A stretch of 64,000 bases of DNA, from contig QCCH01000001.1 of assembly GCA_003281315.1 (NCBI GenBank), positions 1-64,000 of the forward strand. The letters run 5' to 3'. Below the pieces are notes generated by a model. The model saw nothing but the letters and a program-made list of their open reading frames with translations, searched no databases and was not told the origin of the DNA. This document shows, in pieces, positions 18,336 through 27,085 of the stretch (positions within the stretch are counted from its first letter, which is position 1; every line of letters starts with the position of its first letter). Both the position numbers and the translations under genes were made by a program. This DNA comes from Prochlorococcus sp. AG-347-K20. GTDB taxonomy: Bacteria > Cyanobacteriota > Cyanobacteriia > PCC-6307 > Cyanobiaceae.

Positions 18336-19751
18336 ATGAGTAAGAAGTATGACGCAGGGGTAAAGGAGTACAGAGATACCTACTGGACTCCAGAATATGT
18401 CCCCCTAGACACCGATTTACTAGCCTGTTTCAAATGTACAGGTCAGGAAGGTGTTCCAAGAGAAGAAGTTGCAGCAGCTGTTGCCGCTGAATCTTCAACA
18501 GGTACTTGGTCAACAGTTTGGTCCGAGTTACTTACAGACTTAGAATTTTATAAAGGACGTTGTTATCGAATCGAAGACGTTCCTGGAGATCCTGAAGCTT
18601 TCTATGCTTTTATTGCATATCCTTTAGATCTTTTTGAAGAAGGCTCAATTACAAACGTATTAACATCTCTTGTAGGAAACGTTTTTGGATTTAAAGCTCT
18701 TAGACATCTACGTCTAGAAGATATTAGATTCCCAATTGCTTTCATTAAAACTTGCGGTGGTCCACCAAATGGAATCGTAGTTGAAAGAGATCGACTTAAC
18801 AAATACGGAAGACCTCTACTTGGTTGTACCATCAAACCTAAATTAGGATTATCTGGTAAAAACTATGGTCGAGTTGTATATGAATGTCTTAGAGGAGGTC
18901 TTGATTTAACGAAGGATGATGAGAATATTAATTCTCAACCATTCCAACGTTGGAGAGAAAGATTTGAGTTTGTTGCAGAAGCAGTTAAGCTTGCTCAGCG
19001 AGAAACTGGAGAAGTTAAAGGTCACTATCTAAATTGTACTGCTAACACTCCTGAAGAACTCTATGAAAGAGCTGAATTTGCAAAAGAGCTAGATATGCCA
19101 ATCATCATGCATGATTATATAACTGGTGGTTTTACTGCAAATACTGGATTAGCTAATTGGTGTCGTAAAAATGGCATGCTTTTGCATATTCATAGAGCTA
19201 TGCATGCTGTTATTGATAGACATCCAAAGCATGGTATTCACTTCAGAGTTCTTGCAAAATGTTTGAGACTATCTGGAGGAGACCAATTACATACTGGAAC
19301 CGTTGTTGGAAAACTAGAAGGTGATCGTCAAACAACTCTTGGTTATATTGACAACTTAAGAGAGTCATTTGTTCCTGAAGATAGATCAAGAGGTAACTTC
19401 TTTGATCAAGATTGGGGTTCAATGCCTGGAGTATTTGCAGTCGCATCAGGTGGTATCCATGTTTGGCATATGCCTGCACTTCTAGCGATCTTTGGTGATG
19501 ACTCCTGCCTTCAGTTCGGTGGAGGAACACATGGTCATCCATGGGGTTCTGCTGCTGGAGCTGCAGCTAACAGAGTTGCTTTAGAAGCTTGTGTAAAAGC
19601 ACGAAATGCTGGTCGCGAAATCGAAAAAGAGAGTAGAGACATTCTTATGGAAGCTGCTAAGCATAGTCCTGAATTAGCTATTGCTCTAGAAACTTGGAAG
19701 GAAATTAAGTTCGAGTTTGACACTGTCGACAAGCTTGATGTTCAGGGTTAA
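18336..19751 (+). CDS. rbcL: Rubisco large subunit, form IA
   Basis: 471 residues. Rubisco fixes CO2 onto ribulose 1,5-bisphosphate inside the carboxysome. The carbamylated active-site lysine is K193, in [11 protein letters not shown], with the following Asp-Asp-Glu magnesium ligands. The protein is of the proteobacterial-like form IA found in alpha-cyanobacteria, consistent with the cso-type operon and acquisition by transfer from a chemo- or photoautotrophic bacterium (established for this lineage). csoS1 lies 69 bp upstream and rbcS 89 bp downstream. A small palindrome follows the stop. Confidence 0.99.
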   Translation: MSKKYDAGVKEYRDTYWTPEYVPLDTDLLACFKCTGQEGVPREEVAAAVAAESSTGTWSTVWSELLTDLEFYKGRCYRIEDVPGDPEAFYAFIAYPLDLFEEGSITNVLTSLVGNVFGFKALRHLRLEDIRFPIAFIKTCGGPPNGIVVERDRLNKYGRPLLGCTIKPKLGLSGKNYGRVVYECLRGGLDLTKDDENINSQPFQRWRERFEFVAEAVKLAQRETGEVKGHYLNCTANTPEELYERAEFAKELDMPIIMHDYITGGFTANTGLANWCRKNGMLLHIHRAMHAVIDRHPKHGIHFRVLAKCLRLSGGDQLHTGTVVGKLEGDRQTTLGYIDNLRESFVPEDRSRGNFFDQDWGSMPGVFAVASGGIHVWHMPALLAIFGDDSCLQFGGGTHGHPWGSAAGAAANRVALEACVKARNAGREIEKESRDILMEAAKHSPELAIALETWKEIKFEFDTVDKLDVQG

Positions 19752-19770
19752 CTCAAGTTTCGAAATTGAG
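19752..19770 (+). promoter_or_regulatory. Palindrome directly after the rbcL stop
   Basis: CTCAAGTTTCGAAATTGAG begins the base after the rbcL stop. CTCAA pairs with TTGAG, and TTTCGAAA is self-complementary. A smaller CTCG-TTTTTA-CGAG hairpin follows at 19801-19814. These may stabilise or process the rbcL-rbcS mRNA. Confidence 0.4.
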
Positions 19771-19840
19771 TAGATTTATTCTCCTCAAACTTATTAAAAT
19801 CTCGTTTTTACGAGTAATTACATTCACATTTTGATTAATT

Positions 19841-20182
19841 ATGCCTTTCCAGAGCACAGTAAGCGACTATCAAACAGTTGCAACCCTGGAAACATTCGGT
19901 TTCTTACCACCGATGACCCAGGAAGAAATATATGACCAAATTGCCTACATAATTGCTCAAGGTTGGAGTCCAGTTATTGAGCATGTTCATCCAAGTGGAT
20001 GTATGCAAACTTATTGGTCTTATTGGAAACTCCCATTCTTTGGGGAAAAAGATCTTAACTTGATAGTGAGCGAATTAGAGGCATGCCATAGAGCATACCC
20101 TGATCATCATGTAAGAATCATCGGATACGATGCTTACACTCAAAGTCAAGGAACAGCTTTTGTAGTTTTCCAAGGACGTTAA
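19841..20182 (+). CDS. rbcS: Rubisco small subunit, form IA
   Basis: 113 residues, normal for form IA. Eight copies cap the large-subunit octamer and stabilise the L8S8 enzyme. Typical segments are ETFGFLPPMTQEEIYDQI near the N-terminus and HHVRIIGYD near the C-terminus. The start ATG follows an 89-bp leader with two small hairpins. A strong stem-loop with a T-run follows, before csoS2, which may make rbcLS messages more abundant than those for the downstream shell genes. Confidence 0.98.
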   Translation: MPFQSTVSDYQTVATLETFGFLPPMTQEEIYDQIAYIIAQGWSPVIEHVHPSGCMQTYWSYWKLPFFGEKDLNLIVSELEACHRAYPDHHVRIIGYDAYTQSQGTAFVVFQGR

Positions 20183-20203
20183 AGCTACTTTTCGTAGTAA
20201 ATA

Positions 20204-20245
20204 ACTTTCTCCATAAGAACTTAATTTTTTGGAGAAAGTCTTTTT
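20204..20245 (+). terminator. Stem-loop with T-run between rbcS and csoS2
   Basis: ACTTTCTCC (20204-20212) and GGAGAAAGT (20231-20239) form a perfect 9-bp stem with an 18-nt loop, followed by CTTTTT. It begins 21 bp after the rbcS stop and ends about 24 bp before csoS2. It resembles an intrinsic terminator but lies inside the operon, so partial termination or 3'-end protection of rbcLS mRNA is likely. Confidence 0.6.
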
Positions 20246-20268
20246 AAAAAGTTTCACAATTGAAGGTT

Positions 20269-22545
20269 ATGTCAATGAAAACTAGTAGAGAAATTGCATT
20301 AGAGAGAAGAAAAGCTATGAGTGATAGCGGAAAAAAAGCTGTTGCCAATTCTTCCACTACTAAAGACAGGGTTCGTACATCTGATGATATGCAAATTTCT
20401 GGGATAAAATCTTCCATTGATACAAATACTGCGAAAAAACATATTCCAACAGCAAAAATGAATAAAAAATCCTTTTCTAAAAATTTATCCAGCAAAGAAC
20501 TTGTAATTGAAAGAAGGAAAGCAATGTCAACTCATGGCAAATCAGCCATAAATTCATCTGATAGAACTCGTACAGAAGCTAATAAAAAGATCCAAGTAAA
20601 TGAAATAAAAATAACTTCAGATAAAAGCCCTGACTTATCAAATTCTGGTAATTCAGAGAATAAAGTTCTAAATACTAAAATTAAAAGAAGGGTAACTCAA
20701 AAAAGAAAACCTATCACCAATACAAGTAGAGATATTGTTTTGGCAAGAAGAGAAGCTCAATCTAAACATGGCAAATCAGCTTCTAAACAAAATAGTAGTG
20801 CAGCATCTTTAGCTAGAAGAGGAGATCCAGATTTATCAAGCAGAGAAATATCTCAAAGAGTTAGGGAATTAAGAAGTAAAACTGGAGCAACCTCAAAAAA
20901 AGGAAATGGTAAATGTAGACCATGTGGACCAAATAAAAATGGATCAAAAATGAATATTGCTGATGCAAGTTGGAAAGTTGGTAAAAGTGAAACTAATTCT
21001 GGACAAACAGTAACTGGAACACAGGCTAATAGATCGTTAAAAACTACTGGTAATGAAGCTAGTACATGTAGAAGCGTCACAGGTACACAATATTTGGGAT
21101 CCGAAGTACTTAATCAATTTTGCCAAAATCAACCTGAATATAAACAGCCAACTAGATCCTCAGTAACTTCAACATCAGCTGGTAATAAAGTCACAGGTAA
21201 TGAGGTCGGAAGATCTGAGAAAGTTACTGGCGATGAACCTGGAACTTGCAAAAATGTAACTGGTACTGAATATAGTTCTGCAAATCAGTCAAAGGAATAT
21301 TGTGGAGAAGTTCCCAAAAATCCCTCAAAGGTTAAACATAGTAATACAGCTGACGGATTAAAAGTATCTGGTTCTTTACCTGGGAGATCTGCACTTGTAA
21401 CTGGAGATGAGTCAGGATCTGGTCATCAATTAACAGGCGATCAATATCTTGGTTCAGAAACTAATCCTAAAGGGAGATCTCATGAAAAAGTCGGGAAATA
21501 TAATACATTAAATGGCAATGCATTAACTGGTACAGGAGTAGGTAGGTCTGAATTCGTTACTGGTAATGAACCAGGAAGCTGTAAAAATGTAACTGGCGAT
21601 GAATATATTGGTTCCCAACAATACGAGTCATTCTGTAAATCCAAACCAAAACCTGAAGCAATGAAGGTTGGAGTTAGTCTTTCAAATAACGCTAATGAGA
21701 TTAGTGGCACCTTAACTGGAAGATCTGAGAAAGTTACTGGCGATGAACCTGGAACTTGCAAAAATGTAACTGGGACACCATATGCTGGATTAGATCAAGT
21801 TGAGGAAAATTGTAATTCTGACTTAATAACTGAATTAAAAGATAAAGGAAAAATTTATTTAGGAGGTAGCTCAAATGCACGCCTTACGGGTATACAACCG
21901 GGTATCGGAGGAAGTATGACTGGAGCAGGCAAAGGTGCTTGTCTAAATCCAACAGGAACCCCATATGTTGGAGGAGATCAGTTAGGTAATAATTGTTCCA
22001 ATCATTCATCCGAAAAAAATTATGCCAATAGTGAAAGAAAAAATTCAAGCTCATGGGAAGAATTTTCTGTAAATTCTCCCTCAAGAGATAAATACTCTGA
22101 TAAAAAAAGAGATGGTGTAACAGGCAATGAGTATGAAAATGGCTCAAAGATTACAGGCCCATTCGATATGGCTGAGGACACAGTAACAGGGACAGAACAA
22201 TTTAGGTTTGATAAAAACAAAAATTCCCTACTTACCCCAAAAAAAGATTTAAAGGAATTTGATTCTTCAAAAGAGAGAGCACAATCCAGAATTACTGGCG
22301 AGGGTCAATCTGCTGGGTTGAAGATAACAGGGGATGATTGGGCAAGAGGAAACAGGGTAACAGGTACTGAAGGAGCTTCAGCAAGAAAAAGAAATCCTAC
22401 AAGACCAGGCATGACGAGTGCAATGCCAGTGATGGATATAAAAAGGAATGATGAAATGAAAGAGCCAGATTTCTTGATAACTGGATCAAGTGGCAATACT
22501 CGTGAAGGACAACTTGTTACCTTTTCAGGTGGTGCACGAGGGTAA
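20269..22545 (+). CDS. csoS2: Carboxysome scaffold protein CsoS2
   Basis: About 758 residues from the ATG at 20269 (MSMKTSREIALERRKAMS); a TTG at 20260 and an ATG at 20275 are alternatives. CsoS2 is an intrinsically disordered scaffold linking Rubisco to the shell. Four N-terminal repeats with basic helices (ERRKAMS and variants) bind Rubisco. Six middle repeats of about 43 residues follow, each with VTG/ITG triplets and mostly a Cys pair. The C-terminal part has further VTG/ITG motifs and a conserved tail ending FSGGARG. The frame is continuous, with no sign of the internal frameshift that makes a short form in some proteobacteria. Two middle repeats share 56 identical bases. Confidence 0.96.
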   Translation: MSMKTSREIALERRKAMSDSGKKAVANSSTTKDRVRTSDDMQISGIKSSIDTNTAKKHIPTAKMNKKSFSKNLSSKELVIERRKAMSTHGKSAINSSDRTRTEANKKIQVNEIKITSDKSPDLSNSGNSENKVLNTKIKRRVTQKRKPITNTSRDIVLARREAQSKHGKSASKQNSSAASLARRGDPDLSSREISQRVRELRSKTGATSKKGNGKCRPCGPNKNGSKMNIADASWKVGKSETNSGQTVTGTQANRSLKTTGNEASTCRSVTGTQYLGSEVLNQFCQNQPEYKQPTRSSVTSTSAGNKVTGNEVGRSEKVTGDEPGTCKNVTGTEYSSANQSKEYCGEVPKNPSKVKHSNTADGLKVSGSLPGRSALVTGDESGSGHQLTGDQYLGSETNPKGRSHEKVGKYNTLNGNALTGTGVGRSEFVTGNEPGSCKNVTGDEYIGSQQYESFCKSKPKPEAMKVGVSLSNNANEISGTLTGRSEKVTGDEPGTCKNVTGTPYAGLDQVEENCNSDLITELKDKGKIYLGGSSNARLTGIQPGIGGSMTGAGKGACLNPTGTPYVGGDQLGNNCSNHSSEKNYANSERKNSSSWEEFSVNSPSRDKYSDKKRDGVTGNEYENGSKITGPFDMAEDTVTGTEQFRFDKNKNSLLTPKKDLKEFDSSKERAQSRITGEGQSAGLKITGDDWARGNRVTGTEGASARKRNPTRPGMTSAMPVMDIKRNDEMKEPDFLITGSSGNTREGQLVTFSGGARG
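21208..21263 (+). repeat. 56-bp perfect direct repeat in csoS2, copy 1
   Basis: Identical over 56 bp to 21718-21773, exactly 510 bp (170 codons) downstream. It encodes GRSEKVTGDEPGTCKNVTG in middle repeats 2 and 5. Confidence 0.9.
21718..21773 (+). repeat. 56-bp perfect direct repeat in csoS2, copy 2
   Basis: This is the second copy of the perfect repeat at 21208-21263, in the same frame. Flanking repeats encode similar peptides with different codons, so the identity exceeds what protein conservation requires. Confidence 0.9.
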
Positions 22546-22552
22546 TTAAATA

Positions 22553-24082
22553 ATGCCTTTAAGAGGACTGGCAAAAGCCAAGAACTTCACATTGGGGCCT
22601 ACAGCTCCAATGAAAACTTTTACGGAAAATATTCATACACAAACTAAAAAATCAAACGATTTAGGTAATTCTGGAAAATCTCATAAATTAACTAACAGTA
22701 TCCAGAATGAAAATTTATATAGGTATGAAAGCAAAATAAAAAGTGATTTTGATGAAATTGTTCCTACTTTAAAGGAAATTGCTAGAATACAACATCATGA
22801 AGATTTTATAAGTAAAGCTCAGGTAATATCAAGAAAAAATTTGGGAATAGATCTACCTCTTCATGTATTAGATAAATCTTGGGTTAAACCTCTCGATATG
22901 AGAGCTCTATATGCATGGTGTGCTTTTAAACAACATGAGAAACTTAGTGACAATTTTTTTAAAAATGATCCTCTTGAAGGGGCTTCAGGAAGTAGAAGTG
23001 CGGAAGATTTTGAAAAATTTCTTTTAGATTGTGGAATACATTTACTTGATATAACTCCTTGTTCGGATGGTCGATTAGCTCATTCAGTAGCGTATGTAAT
23101 GAGAATACCTTTTAGTTCAGTGAGAAGAAGATCTCATGCTGGTGCACTTTTTGATATTGAAAATACAGTAAATAGATGGGTAAAAACTGAACATAAAAGA
23201 TATAGAGAGAATATCCCTAATGAAGCCCATAAAGATACTAGGTACTTAAAGGTTGTAACTTATCATTTTAGTTCTGTAGATCCTTTGCATCAGGGATGCG
23301 CAGCTCATGGGAGTAATGACGAGTTAGCTGCGGAAGAAGGGAGAAGTAAACTATATGCTTTTAAAGAGGCTGTAGAGAATAGCTTTTGCTGTGGTGCTTC
23401 TGTGGATTTAATGTTAATTGGACTTGATACAGATACTGATTCATTAAAAATACATATGCCAACTAGTGATGGAGGGATTGATTTAGAAAAAACTATTTCT
23501 ACTTTAGAAATTTATAATTCAACAATAAACTTTTCAAAAGAGGATGCGGAAAAAGAAATTTGTCAGACAATTTCTAAGCAATTTTCAAAAGATAAACTCA
23601 GTGGACTGGAAAAATTTATGTATAAATTAATTGTCAATAATATTTCTCAAATTGATTATGTAAAGAGTTTTCATAATGGTTCTTATAAAGATATTGGACA
23701 TGCAGAGAGGTTTATTGGAGTAGGTATAGGTTTTAAAGAAGTACATCTAAGAAATTTAACTTATTTTGCTCATTTAGATACAGTCGAAGAAGGGGCTCCA
23801 GATTTAGATGTAGGAGTGAAGATTTTTACTGGACTAAATGTGTCTCAAGATCTACCTATTCCAGTAGTAATAAGATTTGATTACTCTGGCAAAGTACCCG
23901 GCGCAAAAGAGAGGGCAATAAAAGATTGTGAAAGGGTTAATAATGCGATATCAATTAGGTATAAAAATTTAGTTGATCAAGGTTTGTTGCATACTTGCTC
24001 TACTATTAGAGATAGAGACAACATTCATTCCGCCCAAATTATTGGAATGTCTTTAGATAAAAAAACAGAGGAGGCTCACTAA
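22553..24082 (+). CDS. csoSCA: Carboxysomal carbonic anhydrase CsoSCA (CsoS3)
   Basis: 509 residues. CsoSCA dehydrates bicarbonate to CO2 for Rubisco inside the shell. It is a divergent beta-type carbonic anhydrase. Zinc ligands C170, H238 and C249 and the catalytic D172-R174 pair (CSDGR) are all present, with the same His-Cys spacing as the Halothiobacillus enzyme. A disordered N-terminal segment (1-60), then a helical domain, precede the catalytic domain; the C-terminal domain is a duplicated, inactive catalytic-like fold in this family. It starts 7 bp after csoS2 and ends 2 bp before csoS4A. Confidence 0.96.
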   Translation: MPLRGLAKAKNFTLGPTAPMKTFTENIHTQTKKSNDLGNSGKSHKLTNSIQNENLYRYESKIKSDFDEIVPTLKEIARIQHHEDFISKAQVISRKNLGIDLPLHVLDKSWVKPLDMRALYAWCAFKQHEKLSDNFFKNDPLEGASGSRSAEDFEKFLLDCGIHLLDITPCSDGRLAHSVAYVMRIPFSSVRRRSHAGALFDIENTVNRWVKTEHKRYRENIPNEAHKDTRYLKVVTYHFSSVDPLHQGCAAHGSNDELAAEEGRSKLYAFKEAVENSFCCGASVDLMLIGLDTDTDSLKIHMPTSDGGIDLEKTISTLEIYNSTINFSKEDAEKEICQTISKQFSKDKLSGLEKFMYKLIVNNISQIDYVKSFHNGSYKDIGHAERFIGVGIGFKEVHLRNLTYFAHLDTVEEGAPDLDVGVKIFTGLNVSQDLPIPVVIRFDYSGKVPGAKERAIKDCERVNNAISIRYKNLVDQGLLHTCSTIRDRDNIHSAQIIGMSLDKKTEEAH

Positions 24083-24084
24083 TT

Positions 24085-24336
24085 ATGTTAATTTGCAAGG
24101 TTGTAAAACCACTTGTTTCTACCAATAGGATTCCTGGTTTTGAACATAAACATCTACAGGTTGTTTTGGATGGTTCTTCAAGTAAGGTTGCGGTAGATGC
24201 TGTTGGTTGTAAGCCAGGAGATTGGGTTATTTGTGTTGGAAGTTCTGCTGCTAGGGAAGCTGCGGGAAGCAAATCTTATCCAAGTGATTTGACGATTGTT
24301 GGAATAATTGATCATTGGGATCCTGATAAGTCATAA
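24085..24336 (+). CDS. csoS4A: Carboxysome vertex protein CsoS4A
   Basis: 83 residues, EutN/CcmL (BMV) family. Pentamers of this protein close the twelve vertices of the icosahedral shell. Visible family features are MLICKVVKPLVSTNRI at the start, a VGCKPGDWVICVGSSAAR segment in the middle, and a C-terminal IVGIIDHWD. It follows csoSCA after 2 bp and precedes its paralogue csoS4B by 18 bp, so it is translationally coupled with both. Confidence 0.96.
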   Translation: MLICKVVKPLVSTNRIPGFEHKHLQVVLDGSSSKVAVDAVGCKPGDWVICVGSSAAREAAGSKSYPSDLTIVGIIDHWDPDKS

Positions 24337-24340
24337 AAAA

Positions 24341-24345
24341 GGAGG
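24341..24345 (+). promoter_or_regulatory. Strong Shine-Dalgarno site of csoS4B
   Basis: AAGGAGG-type sequence 9 nt before the GTG at 24355. It supports this GTG over the ATG at 24364. So complete a site is unusual in this window. Confidence 0.7.
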
Positions 24346-24354
24346 ATAGAAATT

Positions 24355-24603
24355 GTGGAAATAATGAAGGTTCTTGGAAGGATGGTTTGTACTCAAAGAG
24401 TCGCTGGCTTAGGTTATATGAATTTACGAATTTTAGAAAATAATAAAGGAAAGAAATTAGTTGCTGTTGATCCTGTTGGTGCCAGAGAAGGTAACTGGGT
24501 TTTTACTTCTAGTGGCTCTGCCGCTAGATTTGCTTGTCCTAATCCAGAAATTCAAACCGATTTAACTATTGGAGGTATTATTGATTATTGGGAGAGTGAC
24601 TAA
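24355..24603 (+). CDS. csoS4B: Carboxysome vertex protein CsoS4B
   Basis: 82 residues from a GTG start with an excellent Shine-Dalgarno sequence. It is a paralogue of CsoS4A: the same EutN/CcmL fold, with VGAREGNWVFTSSGSAAR matching the CsoS4A middle segment and a final IGGIIDYWE. It forms pentameric vertex caps. It is the last shell gene of the operon; the Rubisco assembly factor follows after 74 bp. The strong ribosome binding site is at odds with a protein needed in very few copies, unless it offsets low mRNA at the operon end. Confidence 0.95.
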   Translation: MEIMKVLGRMVCTQRVAGLGYMNLRILENNKGKKLVAVDPVGAREGNWVFTSSGSAARFACPNPEIQTDLTIGGIIDYWESD

Positions 24604-24677
24604 AAATTTTAACTTCAAAAATTTATTGAGTAACTTTGTTGAAGGTATAGTGTAATAAGTTTTGATTAAAAAATTTA

Positions 24678-24917
24678 ATGTGGAATGAAAGAGAATCACC
24701 TTTAAGGATTGAAAAAAGATTTGAATTTGAGCAATACTCAAAAATTAGTAAATTCATGATGAAAATTGAGAAATTATGTAAAGAAAGGGATGTCTATCCA
24801 AATATCAGCTTCGGTAAAAATTTTGTAAGTCTTTCAATTTTTTTAGATAATAAAGAAATATCAGAAAAGGAAAAAAACTTTTCAAAGGATATTGATAAAT
24901 TTTATTTAGAAGATTAG
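24678..24917 (+). CDS. Pterin-dehydratase-like Rubisco assembly factor (acRAF)
   Basis: 79 residues. It has the small alpha/beta layout of pterin-4a-carbinolamine dehydratases (RIEKRFEFEQYSKISKFM... YPNISFGKNFVSLSIFL) but lacks the usual His-His catalytic pair. In alpha-carboxysome operons this PCD-like protein has been identified as a Rubisco assembly factor, and its position after csoS4B matches. It is convergent with the DUF3136 gene, with 6 bp between stops. The family assignment rests on sequence shape plus context. Confidence 0.82.
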   Translation: MWNERESPLRIEKRFEFEQYSKISKFMMKIEKLCKERDVYPNISFGKNFVSLSIFLDNKEISEKEKNFSKDIDKFYLED

Positions 24918-24923
24918 TTCTTT

Positions 24924-25151
24924 TTAATAATTATTTGGCTTTGCAATATCTCTTTTGATTAAAGCCATTAAATATGTGGGGGCTTTATATCTTCCAGGTA
25001 GACATCTATTTAAAGTTTCAAGATGACTCCAACAAACTGTCTTTTCTATATCTTTAACTGAATTACCTTTTAAAATTAAGAGTCTTAGAGCTTTGCAAAA
25101 TAAAGGATAACCTGCTTCTAGTTCATCTATATTAAGCTTTGCTGCTGACAT
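24924..25151 (-). CDS. DUF3136-family small protein
   Basis: 75 residues. The sequence LNIDELEAGYPLFCKALRLL, HLETLNRCLPGRYKAP and LMALIKRDI is typical of a short family found in marine Synechococcus and Prochlorococcus (DUF3136). It is likely all-helical and soluble, with two or three conserved cysteines (C19, C40, C50). The function is unknown. It ends the carboxysome region on the opposite strand and could simply be a neighbour. Confidence 0.72.
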   Translation of the reverse strand: MSAAKLNIDELEAGYPLFCKALRLLILKGNSVKDIEKTVCWSHLETLNRCLPGRYKAPTYLMALIKRDIAKPNNY

Positions 25152-25236
25152 AGATCAAAGATGAATTATCAACTAATAATCTATACAACTATGGTGCACA
25201 ATAGGTGCATATTTCAAATTTCTCAATAATTAGAAA

Positions 25237-25629
25237 TTAATCTAGAAATGCGACGCAATCTATCTCAACTAAAACTCCTTTTGGTAGAGATGAAACTTCT
25301 ACACAGGCCCTGGCTGGAGGATTCTCTGTATTAAAAAAATCACTATATATTTTGTTGACAATTTGAAAATTACTTAAGTCGGTTAAGTAAATAGTTGTTT
25401 TAATTACATCCTCTATTGTTGCTCCACCAGCTTTAAGAACTGCTGCGAGATTTTTTAAAACTTGAATAGTTTCCTTCTCTATATCACCTAAACATGTTAT
25501 TTCATTTAAAACTGGGTCTATAGCAATTTGTCCAGAACAATAGATAAAATCCCCAGCTTTTATTGCTTGATTATAAGGTCCGACTGGATCTGGAGCATTT
25601 GATGTTTTGATTACTTGTTTGGGGGACAT
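25237..25629 (-). CDS. RidA-family reactive imine deaminase
   Basis: 130 residues, the normal Rid/YjgF/YER057c length. Family landmarks are APDPVGPYNQAIKAGDFIYCSGQI near the N-terminus, the substrate-binding Arg in PPARACVEV near residue 107, and the terminal VLVEIDCVAF. RidA hydrolyses reactive 2-aminoacrylate-type imines produced by PLP enzymes such as threonine dehydratase. It lies 24 bp downstream of glyoxalase II on the same strand, suggesting a pair of detoxifying enzymes. Confidence 0.93.
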   Translation of the reverse strand: MSPKQVIKTSNAPDPVGPYNQAIKAGDFIYCSGQIAIDPVLNEITCLGDIEKETIQVLKNLAAVLKAGGATIEDVIKTTIYLTDLSNFQIVNKIYSDFFNTENPPARACVEVSSLPKGVLVEIDCVAFLD

Positions 25630-25653
25630 TTGTTTAAGAAGATACCTATCTAT

Positions 25654-26394
25654 TTAAACCCATAAATCTTTATTTGCTCTTAAAAAAGTAAATTCTTCTA
25701 AATTTTTTGCTCTTAAGAAAAGGTTTATTTTCATCTCTTCATCAAGTAAAAATGGAATTGTCAATTCATTAAGAGAAAGTTTTTTTTCAACTTCCGAAAG
25801 TTTATTTTTTATATCTTGATCTTTAGGCTTGAGATTCAATGCCCACAATATATTTGCTTTAGTATATTCATGTGCACAATATATGAGAGTATTTTTTGGT
25901 AAAGATTTGATTCTTTCTAGTGAAGAATACATTTGTTGATAAGTCCCTTCAAAAATTCTTCCACAGCCTCCAGAAAATAATGTATCACCAATAAAAAGAA
26001 CAGGATTTTTCCCATTCAAAAAGAAGGCAATATGTGAGCTTGTATGCCCTAATACTTCAATTATTTTTACTTCTTCACCTAAAATATTCAAAGTTTCTCC
26101 ATCTGCGACAGATATATTTTGAAAAGGTATTCGCTTTTTTTCTTTGGAGGAAGCAATCACTTTTACATTTGGCCATCTTTCAATAAGAGATTTCGTCCCT
26201 CCAATATGGTCTGAATGATGATGAGTTTGCAAAATAGCTTCTAAGTGAAAATTGTTTTCATTTATATATTTAATAACTGGTTCGTGAACAGATGGATCTA
26301 CAACCACAACGGATTTATCTTTTACCAACAACCAAATGACGTTATCACTTAAAACTCTAAGTCCGATTATATTTCGAGCTTTATTAAATTCCAT
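25654..26394 (-). CDS. gloB: Hydroxyacylglutathione hydrolase (glyoxalase II)
   Basis: 246 residues from the ATG at 26392-26394. A longer in-frame start would run 171 bp into the divergent hisG and add residues foreign to the family. The metallo-beta-lactamase motif THHHSDH, the HTSSH histidine, the GDTLF aspartate and the CAHEYT histidine form the di-metal site. The enzyme hydrolyses S-lactoylglutathione to lactate and glutathione. ridA follows after 24 bp. Glutathione enzymes also appear at 32308-34957. Confidence 0.93.
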   Translation of the reverse strand: MEFNKARNIIGLRVLSDNVIWLLVKDKSVVVVDPSVHEPVIKYINENNFHLEAILQTHHHSDHIGGTKSLIERWPNVKVIASSKEKKRIPFQNISVADGETLNILGEEVKIIEVLGHTSSHIAFFLNGKNPVLFIGDTLFSGGCGRIFEGTYQQMYSSLERIKSLPKNTLIYCAHEYTKANILWALNLKPKDQDIKNKLSEVEKKLSLNELTIPFLLDEEMKINLFLRAKNLEEFTFLRANKDLWV

Positions 26395-26434
26395 TGTTAA
26401 CTTAGAATGAAGAATCCTTGGAAGAAATTGATCT

Positions 26435-27073
26435 ATGTTTACTATAGCTTTACCAAAAGGGGCTCTGTTAAAAGATTCAATTTCAACTTTTAAAAGAGCT
26501 GGGTTAGATTTCTCAGATGCGTTGGACGAAAATAATAGATCATTAACCTTTGAATCAAATTGCAAACGGGCAAAAGCTTTATTAGTAAGAAATGGAGATG
26601 TTCCTGTTTATGTAAGTTATGGTCAGGCTGATTTGGGTATTGTTGGGTATGACGTTTTACGAGAATCTGAATTAAAAGTCGCAAAGTTATTAGATTTAGA
26701 ATTTGGTGGTTGTCATATGTCGTTGGCGGTTAAGAAAAATAGCAATTATTCAAAACCAACTGATCTTCCAGCGAATTGTAAAGTAGCAAGTAAATTTATT
26801 AAAACAGCAAGAGCTTATTTTGAAGAATTAAATATTCCTGTAGAAATAGTTCATTTGACTGGATCAGTCGAGCTTGGTCCTATTACAGGTATGGCAGAGG
26901 CAATAGTTGATTTAGTTGCAACCGGAAAGACTCTTAAAGAGAATGGTTTAATTAAGATAGATGATCTTTATTACTCGACTGCAAGACTAATTGGAAATCC
27001 TTTATCTATGAGGTTAGATGATAATCATCTCAGAGATACTATTTTATCAATAGAATCATCTAATGATTTATAG
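26435..27073 (+). CDS. hisG: ATP phosphoribosyltransferase, short form
   Basis: 212 residues. It catalyses the first step of histidine synthesis, joining ATP and PRPP. The length shows the short HisG form, which lacks the regulatory C-terminal domain and needs the HisZ partner. Motifs are [14 protein letters not shown] at the N-terminus, [16 protein letters not shown], and the PRPP-binding [14 protein letters not shown] near residue 165. It is divergent from gloB across 40 bp and 12 bp ahead of an ABC transporter gene. Confidence 0.95.
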   Translation: MFTIALPKGALLKDSISTFKRAGLDFSDALDENNRSLTFESNCKRAKALLVRNGDVPVYVSYGQADLGIVGYDVLRESELKVAKLLDLEFGGCHMSLAVKKNSNYSKPTDLPANCKVASKFIKTARAYFEELNIPVEIVHLTGSVELGPITGMAEAIVDLVATGKTLKENGLIKIDDLYYSTARLIGNPLSMRLDDNHLRDTILSIESSNDL

Positions 27074-27085
27074 AAGATTAGCTAA

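Noticed and set aside
19243-19542. Long open frame antisense to rbcL
   Set aside because: It lies wholly inside rbcL, its codon pattern follows from the coding strand, and the predicted protein has no recognisable domain.
20269-22545. Programmed frameshift in csoS2
   Set aside because: Some proteobacterial csoS2 genes make a short form by frameshifting. Here the frame is continuous and I saw no clear slippery heptamer followed by a structured element.
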